Shown here: positions 25,897 through 35,631 of the stretch, piece by piece
Layout of the letters: each line of letters begins with the position of its first letter
Numbering within the stretch: position 1 is the first letter of the stretch
DNA from: Paracoccus sp. S3-43
GTDB lineage: Bacteria > Pseudomonadota > Alphaproteobacteria > Rhodobacterales > Rhodobacteraceae
Assembly: GCF_029027965.1 (NCBI RefSeq)
Contig: NZ_CP119082.1
Coordinates: 1,220,001-1,284,000, forward strand
DNA: 64,000 nt
Direction: 5' to 3'
Made by a program: the position numbers and the translations under genes
Notes under the pieces: model-generated
The model's input: only the letters and a program-made list of their open reading frames with translations
What the model was told of the DNA's origin: nothing
Databases searched by the model: none

Positions 25897-26934
25897 CTAC
25901 AGGCCGACCAGAGCGCGGGCGAAATCCTCCGCGTCGAAGGCGTCCAGGTCGTCGATCTGTTCGCCCACGCCGATGGCATGGATCGGCAGCCCGAAGCGGT
26001 CGGCAAGCGCCACCAGAACGCCGCCCCGCGCGGTTCCGTCCAGTTTGGTCATCACCAGCCCCGAGACATCGGCAAGCTGACGGAAGGTTTCCACCTGATT
26101 GAGCGCGTTCTGCCCGGTCGTCGCGTCCAGCACCAGAAGGGTGTTGTGCGGCGCGGTCGGATCCTTCTTGCGGATCACCCGGACGATCTTGGCGAGTTCC
26201 TCCATCAGATCCTGGCGGTTCTGCAAGCGGCCCGCCGTGTCGATCATCAGCAGGTCGGCGCCCTCGGCCTCGGCCCGCGTCATGGCGTCGAAGGCGAGGC
26301 TGGCGGGATCGCTGCCCTGAGCCGCGACCATCACCGGCACGCCCGCCCGCTGGCCCCAGATCTGCAACTGTTCCACCGCCGCCGCGCGGAAGGTGTCGCC
26401 CGCCGCGATCATCACCGACTTGCCCGCCGCGCGGAACTGGCTGGCCAGCTTGCCGATGGTGGTGGTCTTGCCCGCGCCGTTCACGCCCACGACCAGAACG
26501 ACCTGGGGCTTCTTCGGATAAAGGGGCAGGGGCCGGGCGACCGGGGTCATGATCCGGGCGATCTCGGCCGCCAGCAGCTCCTTGAGCTCGGTCGAGGACA
26601 GGCGGCGGCCGATCCGTCCCTCGGCGATATTGGCCGTCACCCGCAGCGCGGTATCGACGCCCAGATCGGCCTGGACCAGCATGTCCTCCAACTCCTCCAG
26701 CATCTCGTCGTCGAGCGCGCGGCGCGGCTCCTCGGGGCGCGTGGCGGGGGCGGCGGGGGCCGCGCCGAACAGGCGGCCGACCAGGCCGGGCGCGGGTGCG
26801 GGACCAGGGGCGGGACCGGGCGCGGGGGCGGGTTCGGCGGCCGGGGGCGCGGCCTCGACGATGCCGTCCAGTCCTTCGCCGATCTTCGCAGAGGATCGCG
26901 TCAGCCGATCCCGCAGCTTGGTGAAAAACGACAT
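25897..26934 (-). CDS. ftsY: Signal recognition particle receptor FtsY
   Basis: A 345-residue SRP receptor GTPase that brings ribosomes with membrane proteins to the translocon. The N terminus is short, with a Pro/Ala/Gly linker (residues ~30-60). The NG domain then has G1 GVNGAGKTTT (150-159), AAGDTFRAAAVEQL, DTAGR, and TKLDGTARGG near the end. I chose MSFFTKLRD at 26934; the longer open frame upstream lies antisense to purA. It is divergent from purA. Confidence 0.96.
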   Translation of the reverse strand: MSFFTKLRDRLTRSSAKIGEGLDGIVEAAPPAAEPAPAPGPAPGPAPAPGLVGRLFGAAPAAPATRPEEPRRALDDEMLEELEDMLVQADLGVDTALRVTANIAEGRIGRRLSSTELKELLAAEIARIMTPVARPLPLYPKKPQVVLVVGVNGAGKTTTIGKLASQFRAAGKSVMIAAGDTFRAAAVEQLQIWGQRAGVPVMVAAQGSDPASLAFDAMTRAEAEGADLLMIDTAGRLQNRQDLMEELAKIVRVIRKKDPTAPHNTLLVLDATTGQNALNQVETFRQLADVSGLVMTKLDGTARGGVLVALADRFGLPIHAIGVGEQIDDLDAFDAEDFARALVGL

Positions 26935-27072
26935 GCCTGCACCTTTCCAATCCGGCCGCGACCCTAATCGCTGCGGGGCGAAAGGGAAAGGGCGGCAAAT
27001 CGCGGCTTTCCCCCGGCCGGGCCTTGCGCTAGACCCGGCTCCGGACTTTTTCGCGGAATGGAAGGACCGTTC

Positions 27073-28365
27073 ATGGCCAATGTGGTGGTTGTCGGCGCGC
27101 AATGGGGCGACGAGGGCAAGGGCAAGATCGTCGACTGGCTGTCCGAACGGGCCGATGTCATCGCCCGTTTCCAGGGCGGCCATAACGCCGGGCACACGCT
27201 GGTCATCGGCAATACGGTCTTCAAGCTGTCGCTGCTGCCCTCGGGCATCGTGCGGGCGGGCAAGCTGGCGGTGATCGGCAACGGCGTGGTGCTGGACCCT
27301 TGGTCGCTGTTCGCCGAGATCGACAAGCTGACCGCGCAGGGCGTGGCGATTTCCACCGAGAATCTGATGATCGCGGAAAACACCCCGCTGATCCTGCCGC
27401 TGCATCAGGATCTGGACAAGCTGCGCGAGGACGCGGCGGGCAAGGCCAGGATCGGCACCACCGGACGCGGCATCGGCCCGGCATACGAGGACAAGGTGGG
27501 CCGCCGCGCCATCCGCGTGGCCGATCTGGGCGACGAGGAGACGCTGGATGCGCGGCTGGACCGGCTGCTGGCCCATCACGACGCGCTGCGCCAGGGCCTG
27601 GGCGCCACGCCCATCGACCGGGCCGAGTTGAAGGCGAAGCTGCTGGAGATCGCGCCGAAGCTGCTGCCCTATGCCCAGCCAGTCTGGAAGATCATGGCCG
27701 ACGCCCGCAAGGCCGGCAAGCGCATCCTGTTCGAGGGTGCGCAGGGGTCGCTGCTGGACATCGACTTCGGCACCTATCCCTATGTCACCAGTTCGACCAC
27801 CATGTCGGGGATGGCGGCCTCGGGGACCGGCATGGGACCGTCGGCGATCGGGTTTGTGCTGGGGATCGTCAAGGCCTATACGACCCGCGTGGGCGAAGGC
27901 CCGTTCCCGACCGAATTGCACGACGCGGACGGGCAGCGGCTGGGCGAGCGGGGCCATGAATTCGGCACCGTGACGGGCCGCAAGCGGCGCTGCGGCTGGT
28001 TCGACGCGGTGCTGGTGCGCCAGACCTGCGCGATTTCCGGCGTGAACGGCATCGCGCTGACCAAGCTGGACGTGCTGGACGGCTTCGAGACGCTGCGGAT
28101 CTGCGTGGGGTACGAGATCGACGGCGTGAAATACGATTACCTGCCCACCGCCGCCGCCTTGCAGGCGAAGGTCACACCGATCTATGAGGAAATGGAGGGC
28201 TGGCAGGAATCCACCCAAGGCGCGCGATCCTGGGCGGATCTGCCCGCCGCGGCGATCAAATATGTCCGCCGGGTCGAGGAACTGATCCAGTGCCCCGTCG
28301 CGCTGCTCTCGACCAGTCCCGAGCGGGACGATACGATCCTGGTGACGGATCCCTTCGCGGATTGA
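27073..28365 (+). CDS. purA: Adenylosuccinate synthase
   Basis: A 430-residue enzyme that joins IMP and aspartate using GTP in AMP synthesis. It has [18 protein letters not shown] (phosphate loop at about 11-18), [10 protein letters not shown] with the catalytic His, [14 protein letters not shown] and [20 protein letters not shown], and the C-terminal segment with [16 protein letters not shown] text. It is complete and starts at MANVV rather than the upstream MEGPF. Confidence 0.97.
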   Translation: MANVVVVGAQWGDEGKGKIVDWLSERADVIARFQGGHNAGHTLVIGNTVFKLSLLPSGIVRAGKLAVIGNGVVLDPWSLFAEIDKLTAQGVAISTENLMIAENTPLILPLHQDLDKLREDAAGKARIGTTGRGIGPAYEDKVGRRAIRVADLGDEETLDARLDRLLAHHDALRQGLGATPIDRAELKAKLLEIAPKLLPYAQPVWKIMADARKAGKRILFEGAQGSLLDIDFGTYPYVTSSTTMSGMAASGTGMGPSAIGFVLGIVKAYTTRVGEGPFPTELHDADGQRLGERGHEFGTVTGRKRRCGWFDAVLVRQTCAISGVNGIALTKLDVLDGFETLRICVGYEIDGVKYDYLPTAAALQAKVTPIYEEMEGWQESTQGARSWADLPAAAIKYVRRVEELIQCPVALLSTSPERDDTILVTDPFAD

Positions 28366-28374
28366 GGGCGCAGG

Positions 28375-28425
28375 CCGGGGGTTTCACACCCCCGGACCCC
28401 CGTGGGATACTTATACCAAGATGAA
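28375..28425. repeat. REP-like intergenic hairpin element
   Basis: CCGGGGGT, loop TTCAC and ACCCCCGG form a stem followed by ACCCCCGTGGGATA and ATACCAAGATGAA. It has the same layout as the element after pgi. It probably terminates purA while the tail carries the ribosome site region of the next gene. Confidence 0.65.
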
Positions 28426-28437
28426 CAGGGGGAAGCC

Positions 28438-28650
28438 ATGGAGCTGAAGACGCGGAAACGGTTGTCGCTGCTGATCCTGGTCGTCGGGCTGCCGCTGTAC
28501 ATCGTGGCGGCGGTGACTCTGGTCAACTGGACGGATGCGCGCTTCGGCCGCCAGCCGATCCTGGTCGAGATCGCGATCTATGTCGTCCTTGGGGTGTTGT
28601 GGATCCTGCCCTTCAAGCGGGTCTTTTCCGGCATCGGGCGCGAGGAATGA
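28438..28650 (+). CDS. DUF2842 small membrane protein
   Basis: A 70-residue protein with two membrane spans, LSLLILVVGLPLYIVAAVTLV and PILVEIAIYVVLGVLWILPF, the latter ending in the conserved W-x-L-P-F-K pattern of DUF2842. GGGGGAAG precedes the ATG. Its stop overlaps the start of the thiamine kinase gene (ATGA). Function is unknown. Confidence 0.85.
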   Translation: MELKTRKRLSLLILVVGLPLYIVAAVTLVNWTDARFGRQPILVEIAIYVVLGVLWILPFKRVFSGIGREE

Positions 28651-29309
28651 TCCCGCCCCTGGTCATTTCCGACCGGGGCGTGACCGTGATCGGCGGGGGT
28701 GTCGCCACCCCCCATGACCTGCAAACCGCGCTTGCGGTGGCGCCGACGCTGGTCGCGGCGGATGGGGGCGCGGACCGGGCGCTTGCCCTGGGACGGCCGC
28801 CCGACTGGGTGATCGGCGATCTGGACAGCATCACGGCGGGCGCGCGCAAGCTGATCCCGGCCGGGCGCATCCATCATGTGGCCGAACAGGACAGCACCGA
28901 TTTCACCAAATGCCTGACCCGGATCGCCGCGCCCTTCGTGATGGCGGTGGGCTTTTCCGGGCTGCGGCTGGATCACACGCTGTCGGCGCTGACTGCGATG
29001 GCCAGCACGCCCCGGCCCTTGGTGATCATGCTGGCCTCCGACGATGTGGTCTTCGTGGCGCCGCCCCGGCTGACCCTGCCGCTGATGCCGGGGACGCGGG
29101 TGTCGCTGTATCCGATGGGGCCGTCGCGCGGGATAAGCACCGGGTTGGAATGGCCGATCGAGGGAATCGAGTTCGCGCCGGGCGGGCGGGTCGGCACTTC
29201 GAACCGGGCCAACGGGGTCGTGACCCTGCGGATCGAGGGCAAGATGCTGTTGATGCTGCCCCGCAGCACGCTGGCCAGCGTCATGACCGCGCTGCGCCTG
29301 CCCGCCTGA
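28647..29309 (+). CDS. Thiamine pyrophosphokinase
   Basis: A 220-residue enzyme of the thiamin diphosphokinase fold that makes thiamine diphosphate from thiamine and ATP. It has AADGGADRAL, PPDWVIGDLDSI, QDSTDFTKCL (the D-x-T-D-x-x-K motif) and GFSGLRLDHTLSAL. The C-terminal beta-domain has TSNRANGVVTLRI. It is coupled to the DUF2842 gene by a 4-base overlap. Confidence 0.9.
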   Translation: MIPPLVISDRGVTVIGGGVATPHDLQTALAVAPTLVAADGGADRALALGRPPDWVIGDLDSITAGARKLIPAGRIHHVAEQDSTDFTKCLTRIAAPFVMAVGFSGLRLDHTLSALTAMASTPRPLVIMLASDDVVFVAPPRLTLPLMPGTRVSLYPMGPSRGISTGLEWPIEGIEFAPGGRVGTSNRANGVVTLRIEGKMLLMLPRSTLASVMTALRLPA

Positions 29310-29387
29310 GCGATCAAAGCCGCGTGCGGCGGTTGCCGCCCTGGCCCCGATGGCTTATCTGCAAGGGGCGAACCTGCGGAGGCATCC

Positions 29388-30518
29388 ATGTCGCTGAACC
29401 CGATCCGTCCCTGGCGCAACATTCAGCGTCGGAGGTCGCGCCAGATCATGGTGGGCAGCGTTCCGGTGGGCGGCGACGCGCCGATCAGCGTGCAGACCAT
29501 GACCAATACCGACGGCCATGACGTGCGCGCGACGCTGGACCAGGTGATCCGCGCCGCCGACGCTGGGGCCGACATCGTGAGGATTTCCGCGCCCGACCAG
29601 GAAACCACGCGGGCACTGCGCGAGATCTGCCGCGAAAGCCCGGTGCCGATCGTCGCCGACATCCATTTCCACTATAAACGCGCCATCGAGGCGGCCGAGG
29701 CGGGCGTGGCCTGCCTGCGCATCAACCCCGGCAATATCGGCGATGCCGCCCGCGTGCGCGAGGTCATCAAGGCCGCGCGCGATCATGGCTGTTCCATGCG
29801 GATCGGCGTCAATGCCGGGTCGCTGGAGCGGCATCTGCTGGAGAAATACGGCGAACCTTGCCCGGATGCGATGGTGGAATCGGGCCTCGACCATATCAAG
29901 ATCCTGCAAGACAACGATTTCCACGAATTCAAGATCAGCGTGAAGGCCAGCGACGTGTTCCTGGCCGCCGCCGCCTATCAGCAGCTTGCCGACGCCACCG
30001 ACGCGCCGATCCATCTGGGCATCACCGAGGCGGGCGGGTTCGTCGGCGGCACGGTGAAATCCGCCGTGGGCCTGGGCAACCTGCTGTGGTCTGGCATCGG
30101 CGACACGATCCGCGTCAGCCTGTCCGCCGATCCGGTCGAGGAGGTGAAGGTCGGGTTCGAGATCCTCAAGTCCCTGGGCCTGCGGACGCGGGGGGTGCAG
30201 ATCATCTCCTGCCCGTCCTGCGCGCGGCAGGGCTTCGACGTGATCAGGACCGTCGAGCACCTGGAAAAGCGGCTGGAACATATCAAGACGCCGATGTCGC
30301 TGTCGATCATCGGCTGCGTGGTGAACGGTCCGGGCGAGGCGCTGATGACCGATATCGGCTTCACCGGCGGCGGGGCCGGCAGCGGCATGGTCTATATGGC
30401 CGGGCGGCAGAGCCACAAGATGACCAATGACCAGATGGTCGATCATATCGTGCAACTGGTCGAGGAACGGGCCGAGAAGATCGAGGCGGAAGCCGGGGCG
30501 CAGACGGCGGCGGAATGA
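29388..30518 (+). CDS. ispG: 4-hydroxy-3-methylbut-2-enyl-diphosphate synthase
   Basis: A 376-residue iron-sulfur enzyme of the MEP isoprenoid pathway. The TIM barrel has [17 protein letters not shown] and INPGNIG, and GITEAGG follows. The cluster ligands are C275 and C278 (SCPSCAR) and C310 ([10 protein letters not shown]), with the Glu ligand at about residue 317. It is complete, with a good start at MSLNPIRPW. Confidence 0.97.
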   Translation: MSLNPIRPWRNIQRRRSRQIMVGSVPVGGDAPISVQTMTNTDGHDVRATLDQVIRAADAGADIVRISAPDQETTRALREICRESPVPIVADIHFHYKRAIEAAEAGVACLRINPGNIGDAARVREVIKAARDHGCSMRIGVNAGSLERHLLEKYGEPCPDAMVESGLDHIKILQDNDFHEFKISVKASDVFLAAAAYQQLADATDAPIHLGITEAGGFVGGTVKSAVGLGNLLWSGIGDTIRVSLSADPVEEVKVGFEILKSLGLRTRGVQIISCPSCARQGFDVIRTVEHLEKRLEHIKTPMSLSIIGCVVNGPGEALMTDIGFTGGGAGSGMVYMAGRQSHKMTNDQMVDHIVQLVEERAEKIEAEAGAQTAAE

Positions 30519-30551
30519 TATTTGAGAGTTTTCCTTTGCGGGACGATAACG

Positions 30552-30944
30552 ATGATAATAATTGTAAATACATTGAATGCAAAACTTTTGGGCAACGGAC
30601 TAATTGCCCATGTTCGCAAGCTCCAACAGCATCTTATTAAGCATGGAAAGCTGCCTTCACACCCTTATCTCACGTACACCCAACTGGTTGATCAGACTGG
30701 TGCCAAGCTAGCAATGGTTGGCATAGGCAATCCACTGGATGAGGTCATGACAGCGGTGCACGAAACCAATGTTCCTACAAACATGCGTGGATTAACCATG
30801 TTTGTCCGACCGAAAAATGGTGAGATCGCATATGGTACCGGCAAACATGATTGGCGAGGGATTAATGCAAAGAATGTAATGCAATATAGAAAAGATGTAC
30901 TTGATTATGACTGGACAAATGTCGGATTCGAAATACCTCGATAG
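30552..30944 (+). CDS. AT-rich orphan hypothetical protein
   Basis: A 130-residue ORF starting MIIIVNTLNAKLLGNGL (an in-frame start at 30522 is possible). Its base composition is about 40-45% G+C, far below the flanking ispG and moaA, and its codon use is unlike theirs, so it is a recent import. The protein is soluble with no signal; segments include HPYLTYTQLVDQTGAKLAMVG and KHDWRGINAKNVMQYRKDVL. I do not recognise the family. No partner gene or mobile element ends are visible next to it. Confidence 0.6.
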   Translation: MIIIVNTLNAKLLGNGLIAHVRKLQQHLIKHGKLPSHPYLTYTQLVDQTGAKLAMVGIGNPLDEVMTAVHETNVPTNMRGLTMFVRPKNGEIAYGTGKHDWRGINAKNVMQYRKDVLDYDWTNVGFEIPR

Positions 30945-30970
30945 CATGTAGGGTGCGTGCAAGCACACAG

Positions 30971-31978
30971 CTATCCGCCGGTATGGCTCATGTGCCGCGT
31001 CATCTGGCCGGCCACTGTCTGGCGGGAATAGTCGAAGTCGTGGCCCTTGGGCTTGTGCGCAATGGCCGCGCGGATGGCGTCCTTCAGCAGCCTGTCGTCC
31101 GGGGAAGCCCGCAGGGGGCCGCGCAGGTCGGCCATGTCCTCTTGCCCCAGGCACATGAACAATTCGCCGGTGCAGGTCAGGCGGACGCGGTTGCAGCTTT
31201 CGCAGAAGTTATGCGTCAGCGGCGTGATGAAGCCGATCTTCTGCCCGGTTTCCTGCAAGCGGACATAGCGGGCCGGGCCGCCGGTGCGTTCGGCCAGGTC
31301 GATCAGCGTGAAACGTTCGGCCAGACGGGCGCGCAGGTCCGAGAGCGGCCAGTATTGGTCCAGCCGATCCTCGTTGCCCAGATCGCCCATCGGCATGACC
31401 TCGATGAAGGTCAGATCAAAGCCCTGATCGCCGCACCACCGGACCAGATCGAACAATTCGCCGTCATTCACGCCTTTCAGCGCGACGGCGTTGATCTTGA
31501 CCCGCAGCCCGGCGGCCTGCGCGGCGCGGATGCCGTGCAGCACCTGCGGCAGGCGGCCCCAGCGGGTGATCGCCGCGAACTTGTCGGGGTCCAGCGTGTC
31601 CAGCGAGACATTCACGCGACGGATGCCGCAATCGGCCAGCTCACCGGCATAGCGGCCAAGCTGGCTGCCGTTCGTGGTCAGCGTCAATTCGTCCAGGCCT
31701 TGGCCAAGGTGCCGGGACATGGCGCGGAAAAAGCTCATGATATTGCGGCGGACCAGAGGCTCGCCGCCGGTGATGCGCAGCTTGCGGACACCCAGATCGA
31801 CGAAGGCGCCGCACAGGCGCTCCAGCTCCTCAAGCGTCAGAAGATCGGCCTTGGGCAGGAACTGCATGTGTTCGGCCATGCAATAGACGCAGCGGAAATC
31901 GCAGCGGTCCGTCACCGATACCCGCAGATAGGTGATCGGCCGCGCGAAGGGGTCGATAAGGGGGGCCGCCTGTTGCAT
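30971..31978 (-). CDS. moaA: GTP 3',8-cyclase
   Basis: A 335-residue radical SAM enzyme that starts molybdenum cofactor synthesis. The N-terminal cluster is C26, C30 and C33 in [22 protein letters not shown] follows. The C-terminal cluster motif is [21 protein letters not shown]. It differs from many MoaA proteins in ending with SHTGG rather than the usual GG motif preceded by IGG, but a terminal GG is present. Other moa genes are not in the window. Confidence 0.95.
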   Translation of the reverse strand: MQQAAPLIDPFARPITYLRVSVTDRCDFRCVYCMAEHMQFLPKADLLTLEELERLCGAFVDLGVRKLRITGGEPLVRRNIMSFFRAMSRHLGQGLDELTLTTNGSQLGRYAGELADCGIRRVNVSLDTLDPDKFAAITRWGRLPQVLHGIRAAQAAGLRVKINAVALKGVNDGELFDLVRWCGDQGFDLTFIEVMPMGDLGNEDRLDQYWPLSDLRARLAERFTLIDLAERTGGPARYVRLQETGQKIGFITPLTHNFCESCNRVRLTCTGELFMCLGQEDMADLRGPLRASPDDRLLKDAIRAAIAHKPKGHDFDYSRQTVAGQMTRHMSHTGG

Positions 31979-32616
31979 CCCCCCAATCTAGGGGCGCGCG
32001 GGGCCGCAGACAAGCCGCGACGGGCTGTGGACGGGATCGCGCCATGCAGGCTAGGTGTTTGATCCCACGGTTTGATGGTGCGATCCTTTCTCAGGGATGG
32101 AGGGAAGCATTATGGGCCAGGTTCGTCACGGGAGCGCCACGACCACGCACGCCGTCAGAGCTGCAATACAACGATCGCAAGCTTCGCTCGCGACGCTGAG
32201 CCGGGAGCTCGGCATTAACCCCAAGACAGTGGCGAAGTGGCGCAAGCGAGCGACGGTCGATGATCTCAAGACAGGGCCGAAGGAGCCACGCTCCACGGTT
32301 TTGACAGAAGCCGAGGAGGCGGCCATCGTCGCGTTCAGGCTGCACACGCTTTTGCCGCTGGACGACTGCCTCTATGCCCTGCAGCCATCAATTCCACACC
32401 TGACACGCTCAGCGCTGCATCGGTGCCTTCAGCGCCACGGCATCTCTCGACTGCCCGACGTGGAAGGCGACAAGCCGAAACGGTCGAAGTTCAAGCGCTA
32501 CCCTATCGGCTTCTTTCATATCGACATCGCCGAGGTGCAGACTGCTGAAGGCAAGCTTTACCTGTTCGTCGGCATTGTGAGCTACTCCCCGATCCTTGGA
32601 CAGCTTTCCGGCTGAT

Positions 32617-33471
32617 TTAAGCTACTGCCTGTGCCTGCTGATCGGTTTCGCTGCTGTTGAAGTAGACCACGGCGGGCGGCTGCCCGCCATGGGCAGTGTG
32701 GGGTCGTCGATGGTTGTAGAAGTTGATCCAGTGCCCAATACCAACCTTGGCCTGCGATCCCGTTTCCCAGGCGTGCAGGTAGACGCATTCATACTTCAGG
32801 GATCGCCACAGACGCTCGATGAAGACGTTGTCGATGCAGCGCCCCTTGCCGTCCATCGAGATCCGAGTGCCAATGCGCTTCAGCCGATCAGTCCAGGCGA
32901 AGGACGTGAACTGTGAGCCCTGATCCGTGTTCATGATCCCGGGCGCGCCGAAGCGATGGATGGCCTCGTTCAGCGCCTCGACGCAGAAGTCGGCCTCCAG
33001 CGTGTTCGATATCCGCCAGGCCAGCACCTTGCGGGTGAACCAGTCCATGATCGCCACCAGATACAGAAAGCCCCGCCGCATCGGCAAATAGGTGATATCT
33101 GCGCACCAGACCTGACCGGGCCGATCCACCCGCAGCCCGCCCAACAGATAGGGATAGGTCTTGTGGCCTTTTCTCGGCTTGCTGGTGTTGGGCCTCTGGT
33201 AGATCGGCATCAGGCGCATGAGCCGCATCAGCCGCCGGATGCGTTTCTGGTTCACACCATGCCCCTCGTTCTGCAGGTGCCACGTCATCTGCCGCACGCC
33301 GTAGAAGGGTGTATCCAGGAACTGCTTGTCGATCAACAGCATGAGGTCGAGGTTCATCGCCGTCTCGCCCTGCGGCGCGTAATAGAACGACGACCGCGAG
33401 ATCGATAGCAGGCGGCACTGCGCCCCGACCGACAGGCTTGGGTGGTTCTTCTCAACCATTCCGCGCCTCAC
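32617..33471 (-). CDS. IS3-family transposase OrfB
   Basis: A 284-residue DDE integrase. It has an HTH_21-like helper region (LDTPFYGVRQMTWHL) and then the rve domain: CADITYLPMRRG with the first Asp, NTDQGSQFTS with the second and DNVFIERLWRSLKYE with the Glu. The GTG start overlaps the OrfA stop (GTGA), so it may be made by coupling or as a frameshift fusion. The reading frame is complete. Confidence 0.93.
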   Translation of the reverse strand: MRRGMVEKNHPSLSVGAQCRLLSISRSSFYYAPQGETAMNLDLMLLIDKQFLDTPFYGVRQMTWHLQNEGHGVNQKRIRRLMRLMRLMPIYQRPNTSKPRKGHKTYPYLLGGLRVDRPGQVWCADITYLPMRRGFLYLVAIMDWFTRKVLAWRISNTLEADFCVEALNEAIHRFGAPGIMNTDQGSQFTSFAWTDRLKRIGTRISMDGKGRCIDNVFIERLWRSLKYECVYLHAWETGSQAKVGIGHWINFYNHRRPHTAHGGQPPAVVYFNSSETDQQAQAVA

Positions 33472-33767
33472 TTGCCGATCCAGGGCTTGAGCTTTCGTGA
33501 CAAAAAATCGTTGGCGACGGCCAGCTCTCCGATCTTGGCGTGCAGGTCACGGACAGTTTCTTCGGCAACCTCGGCCGCTGCCGCAGCCTTGCCGCCCCGC
33601 TCGAAGATCCCTGCGGCACCCTCCAGAAGCGACCGTTTCCATTGATGGATCATCGTCGGATGCACGCCATATTCGGCGGCCAGCTCTGACACTGTGCGCT
33701 CCCCCTTCACGGCTTCCAGCGCCACACGCGCCTTGAACGCCGCATCGTGGTTCCTGCGTCTCGACAT
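33468..33767 (-). CDS. IS3-family transposase OrfA
   Basis: A 99-residue HTH protein that binds the element ends. It starts MSRRRNHDAAFKARVALEAV and has TVSELAAEYGVHPTMIHQWKR as the helix-turn-helix. A leucine-zipper-like C terminus (VRDLHAKIGELAVANDFL) follows. It directly precedes OrfB. Confidence 0.92.
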   Translation of the reverse strand: MSRRRNHDAAFKARVALEAVKGERTVSELAAEYGVHPTMIHQWKRSLLEGAAGIFERGGKAAAAAEVAEETVRDLHAKIGELAVANDFLSRKLKPWIGK

Positions 33768-34378
33768 CTCTGTTCTCCTCGTTCTTGGAGACCAGCAGAC
33801 TTCAGATCGTAGCTTCCGTCACTGTCCGATTTTCGGGGGGTAGCTCATTGACCGCACGAGCAAGTTTGCCGTGACCCAGCTCGTCGACAAGGCGGACAGG
33901 AAGACAGCTTGGGAGTTCCTGCAGCACATGCTCGAAGCCGTGCCCTATCAGGTCCATACCATCCTCACCGACAACGGTATTCAGTTCGCCGAGCAGCCTC
34001 GGAACCGGAACACCATCTATTCCAGACCTATGCGCTTTGACATGATCTGCGAGGCCAACGGCATTGAGCACCGCCTGACGAAGCCCAACCACCCGTGGAC
34101 CAACGGTCAGGTCGAGCGGATGAACCGCACGATCAAGGACGCCACCGTCAAACGCTTTCACTACACCAGCCACGACGAGCTCCGCACGCATCTCGCCGAC
34201 TTCATGGCAGCCTACAACTTCGCGCGTAGGCTCAAGACCCTCGGCGGCCTCACGCCCTACGAATACATCTGCAAGATCTGGACATCAGAGCCAGACAGAT
34301 TCATCCTAAACCCGATCCACCAGATGCCGGGACTGAACACCTAGGTTGAGGCTGATGATACGACAGAAGGGACAATCC

Positions 34379-34885
34379 ATGCGCATCACCACCGTCGCGC
34401 CGCCGCTGATCCTGACCGCGACCTTGCTGGCGGGTTGCACCCAGGGGGCGATGACCGCGAACCGCCCGGCAGCCGCCGCCACCCCGGAGACGCCGATGAC
34501 CACCCAGCAGGTCGCGGCGGCGGCCATCACCCGCGCGCCCGCGCCGCGCCCGGCGGCCCGCGCGACGGCGGCGCAGCTGGACACGACCTCGGCCGAGCAG
34601 CGCGCCGCCGCCGCCAAGCCGGCAGACGCGGCCGAGACGAAGCTGGGCAGCACCATCGCCTCGCTGGGGAACCCGTCCGAGGGCGGGTTCTGGATCAAGA
34701 CGCCGCTGGTCAAGGAACGCGAGCTGGGCCGGATCGTGAACCCGGCCACCGGCAAGTCGGCCAAGGTCGACCTGATCCCGCTGGACGGCCCGGCCAGCGG
34801 CGGATCCCAGGTGTCGCTGCCCGCGCTGCAACTGCTGGGCGTGTCGCTGACCGACCTGCCGGTGATCGAGGTCTATCGCTCCTGA
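34379..34885 (+). CDS. Lipoprotein with RlpA-like C-terminal region
   Basis: A 168-residue protein with a lipobox: the signal MRITTVAPPLILTATLLAGC ends at Cys20. An Ala/Pro/Thr-rich linker runs to about residue 95. The conserved end GFWIKTPLV, GRIVNPATGKSAKVDLIPLDG and LPALQLLGVSLTDLPVIEVY has the rhythm of a double-psi beta-barrel as in RlpA. It is probably an outer-membrane-anchored envelope protein. The barrel assignment is a weak inference, and the start at MRITT is chosen over an upstream Met because of the signal. It overlaps the end of the convergent neighbour by 13 bases. Confidence 0.72.
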   Translation: MRITTVAPPLILTATLLAGCTQGAMTANRPAAAATPETPMTTQQVAAAAITRAPAPRPAARATAAQLDTTSAEQRAAAAKPADAAETKLGSTIASLGNPSEGGFWIKTPLVKERELGRIVNPATGKSAKVDLIPLDGPASGGSQVSLPALQLLGVSLTDLPVIEVYRS

Positions 34886-35547
34886 ACCAGCCGCAGGGCT
34901 TCCTTGCGCGCGAAGGGCTTCATCCGCGCCCCGTGATCGGCCAGGAAGGCGCGGACGCGGGGCGCGTCGCGTTTGGACAGGTCGCGCAGCCACCAGGCGA
35001 TGGCCTTCTGGATGAACCCGTCGCGGTCGTCGGCCAGCCGCGCGGCCCAGTCGAGGACGCGTTCGCGGGTGGCCAGATCGTCGGGCTTGGGGTTGTTCAT
35101 CTTGGCCCAGGGCAGGGTGCCCACCAGGGCGGCGCGGCGGGTCCATGTGTTGGGGTGATCCAGCCAGGTTTCGACCTGGTCCAGCCGTGCGGGATCGGCG
35201 ACCAGCCGCTTCTGCCCGGCGATCATGGCGGTATCGGCGATGGCCCAGCCGTCGAAATCCGGCGCCCAGCCCGCGATCAGCGCCCAGACCGCATCGTCGG
35301 GCCGGATCCGGGCCTGGGTCAGCAGCTTGGCGGCGGCGATGCGGGCCTCGTGGATGTCGCTGGCCCACAAGGCAGCGGCCAGGGCGATGCGGCCGTCCAG
35401 GTCGCGGGACGCGCGCCAGTCGGCCACCAGGGCGTCGATCTGCGGATTCGGCACGCCCAGACAGGTCCGCGCCGCCTTGTGATAGGCGGCCATCTGTCCG
35501 GCCTTTTCGGCATCCGCCAGGGCTAGCAACGCGTCCAGTTCGATCAT
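34873..35547 (-). CDS. DNA alkylation repair protein, AlkD-like
   Basis: A 224-residue all-helical HEAT-repeat-like protein of the DNA alkylation repair family. WLDHPNTWTRRAALVGTLPWAK and DRDGFIQKAIAWWLRDLSKRD resemble the paired-helix core with its conserved Trp and Arg. The start at MIELDALLA has AGGAGGGT upstream; the longer frame to 35616 has no site. It would remove alkylated bases. AlkC versus AlkD subtype is not resolved. Confidence 0.82.
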   Translation of the reverse strand: MIELDALLALADAEKAGQMAAYHKAARTCLGVPNPQIDALVADWRASRDLDGRIALAAALWASDIHEARIAAAKLLTQARIRPDDAVWALIAGWAPDFDGWAIADTAMIAGQKRLVADPARLDQVETWLDHPNTWTRRAALVGTLPWAKMNNPKPDDLATRERVLDWAARLADDRDGFIQKAIAWWLRDLSKRDAPRVRAFLADHGARMKPFARKEALRLVQER

Positions 35548-35631
35548 CGGACCCTCCTGTTCCGGCGGTTCTAGGGGTGGCAGAGGCCGCGCGCCAGCGA
35601 TAAAAGGTTTGCGCAATCAACAGGTGTGCCC

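Larger units (their letters stand above)
32578..33847 (-). mobile_element. IS3-family insertion sequence
   Basis: A 1,270-bp element inside the IS481 transposase gene. The ends are TGAGCTACTCCCCGA and, on the other strand, TGAGCTACCCCCCGA. Direct repeats of TTG flank it (32575-32577 and 33848-33850), a 3-bp target duplication usual for IS3. Both orfA and orfB are intact, so it may still be mobile. Confidence 0.93.
32056..34339 (+). mobile_element. IS481-family insertion sequence, split by an IS3-family element
   Basis: The ends start TGTTTGATCCC and finish GGGACTGAACA, inverted repeats with several matches (TGTTCAGTCCC on the other strand). The flanks are GCTAGG (32050-32055) and CCTAGG (34340-34345), the NCTAGN target known for IS481. 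Without the inner element it would be about 1.01 kb, the normal size for the family. It lies in the moaA-lipoprotein gap and breaks no visible gene. Confidence 0.88.
32112..34344 (+). pseudogene. IS481-family transposase, interrupted
   Basis: The N-terminal part (32112-32577) begins MGQVRHGSATTTHAVRAAI and has the HTH LSRELGINPKTVAKWRKR and the first catalytic Asp in HIDIAEVQ. The C-terminal part (33848-34344) has TDNG and NGQVERMNR with the second Asp and the Glu. Removing the inner element and one TTG copy rejoins the frame exactly as GIDRTSKFAVTQL. The TAG stop codon at 34342-34344 lies in the CTAG target repeat, outside the element end. The gene is disabled only by the insertion. Confidence 0.92.

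Noticed and set aside
25897..28218. 773-codon open frame extending ftsY upstream
   Set aside because: Only the part from 26934 is FtsY; the rest is antisense to purA.
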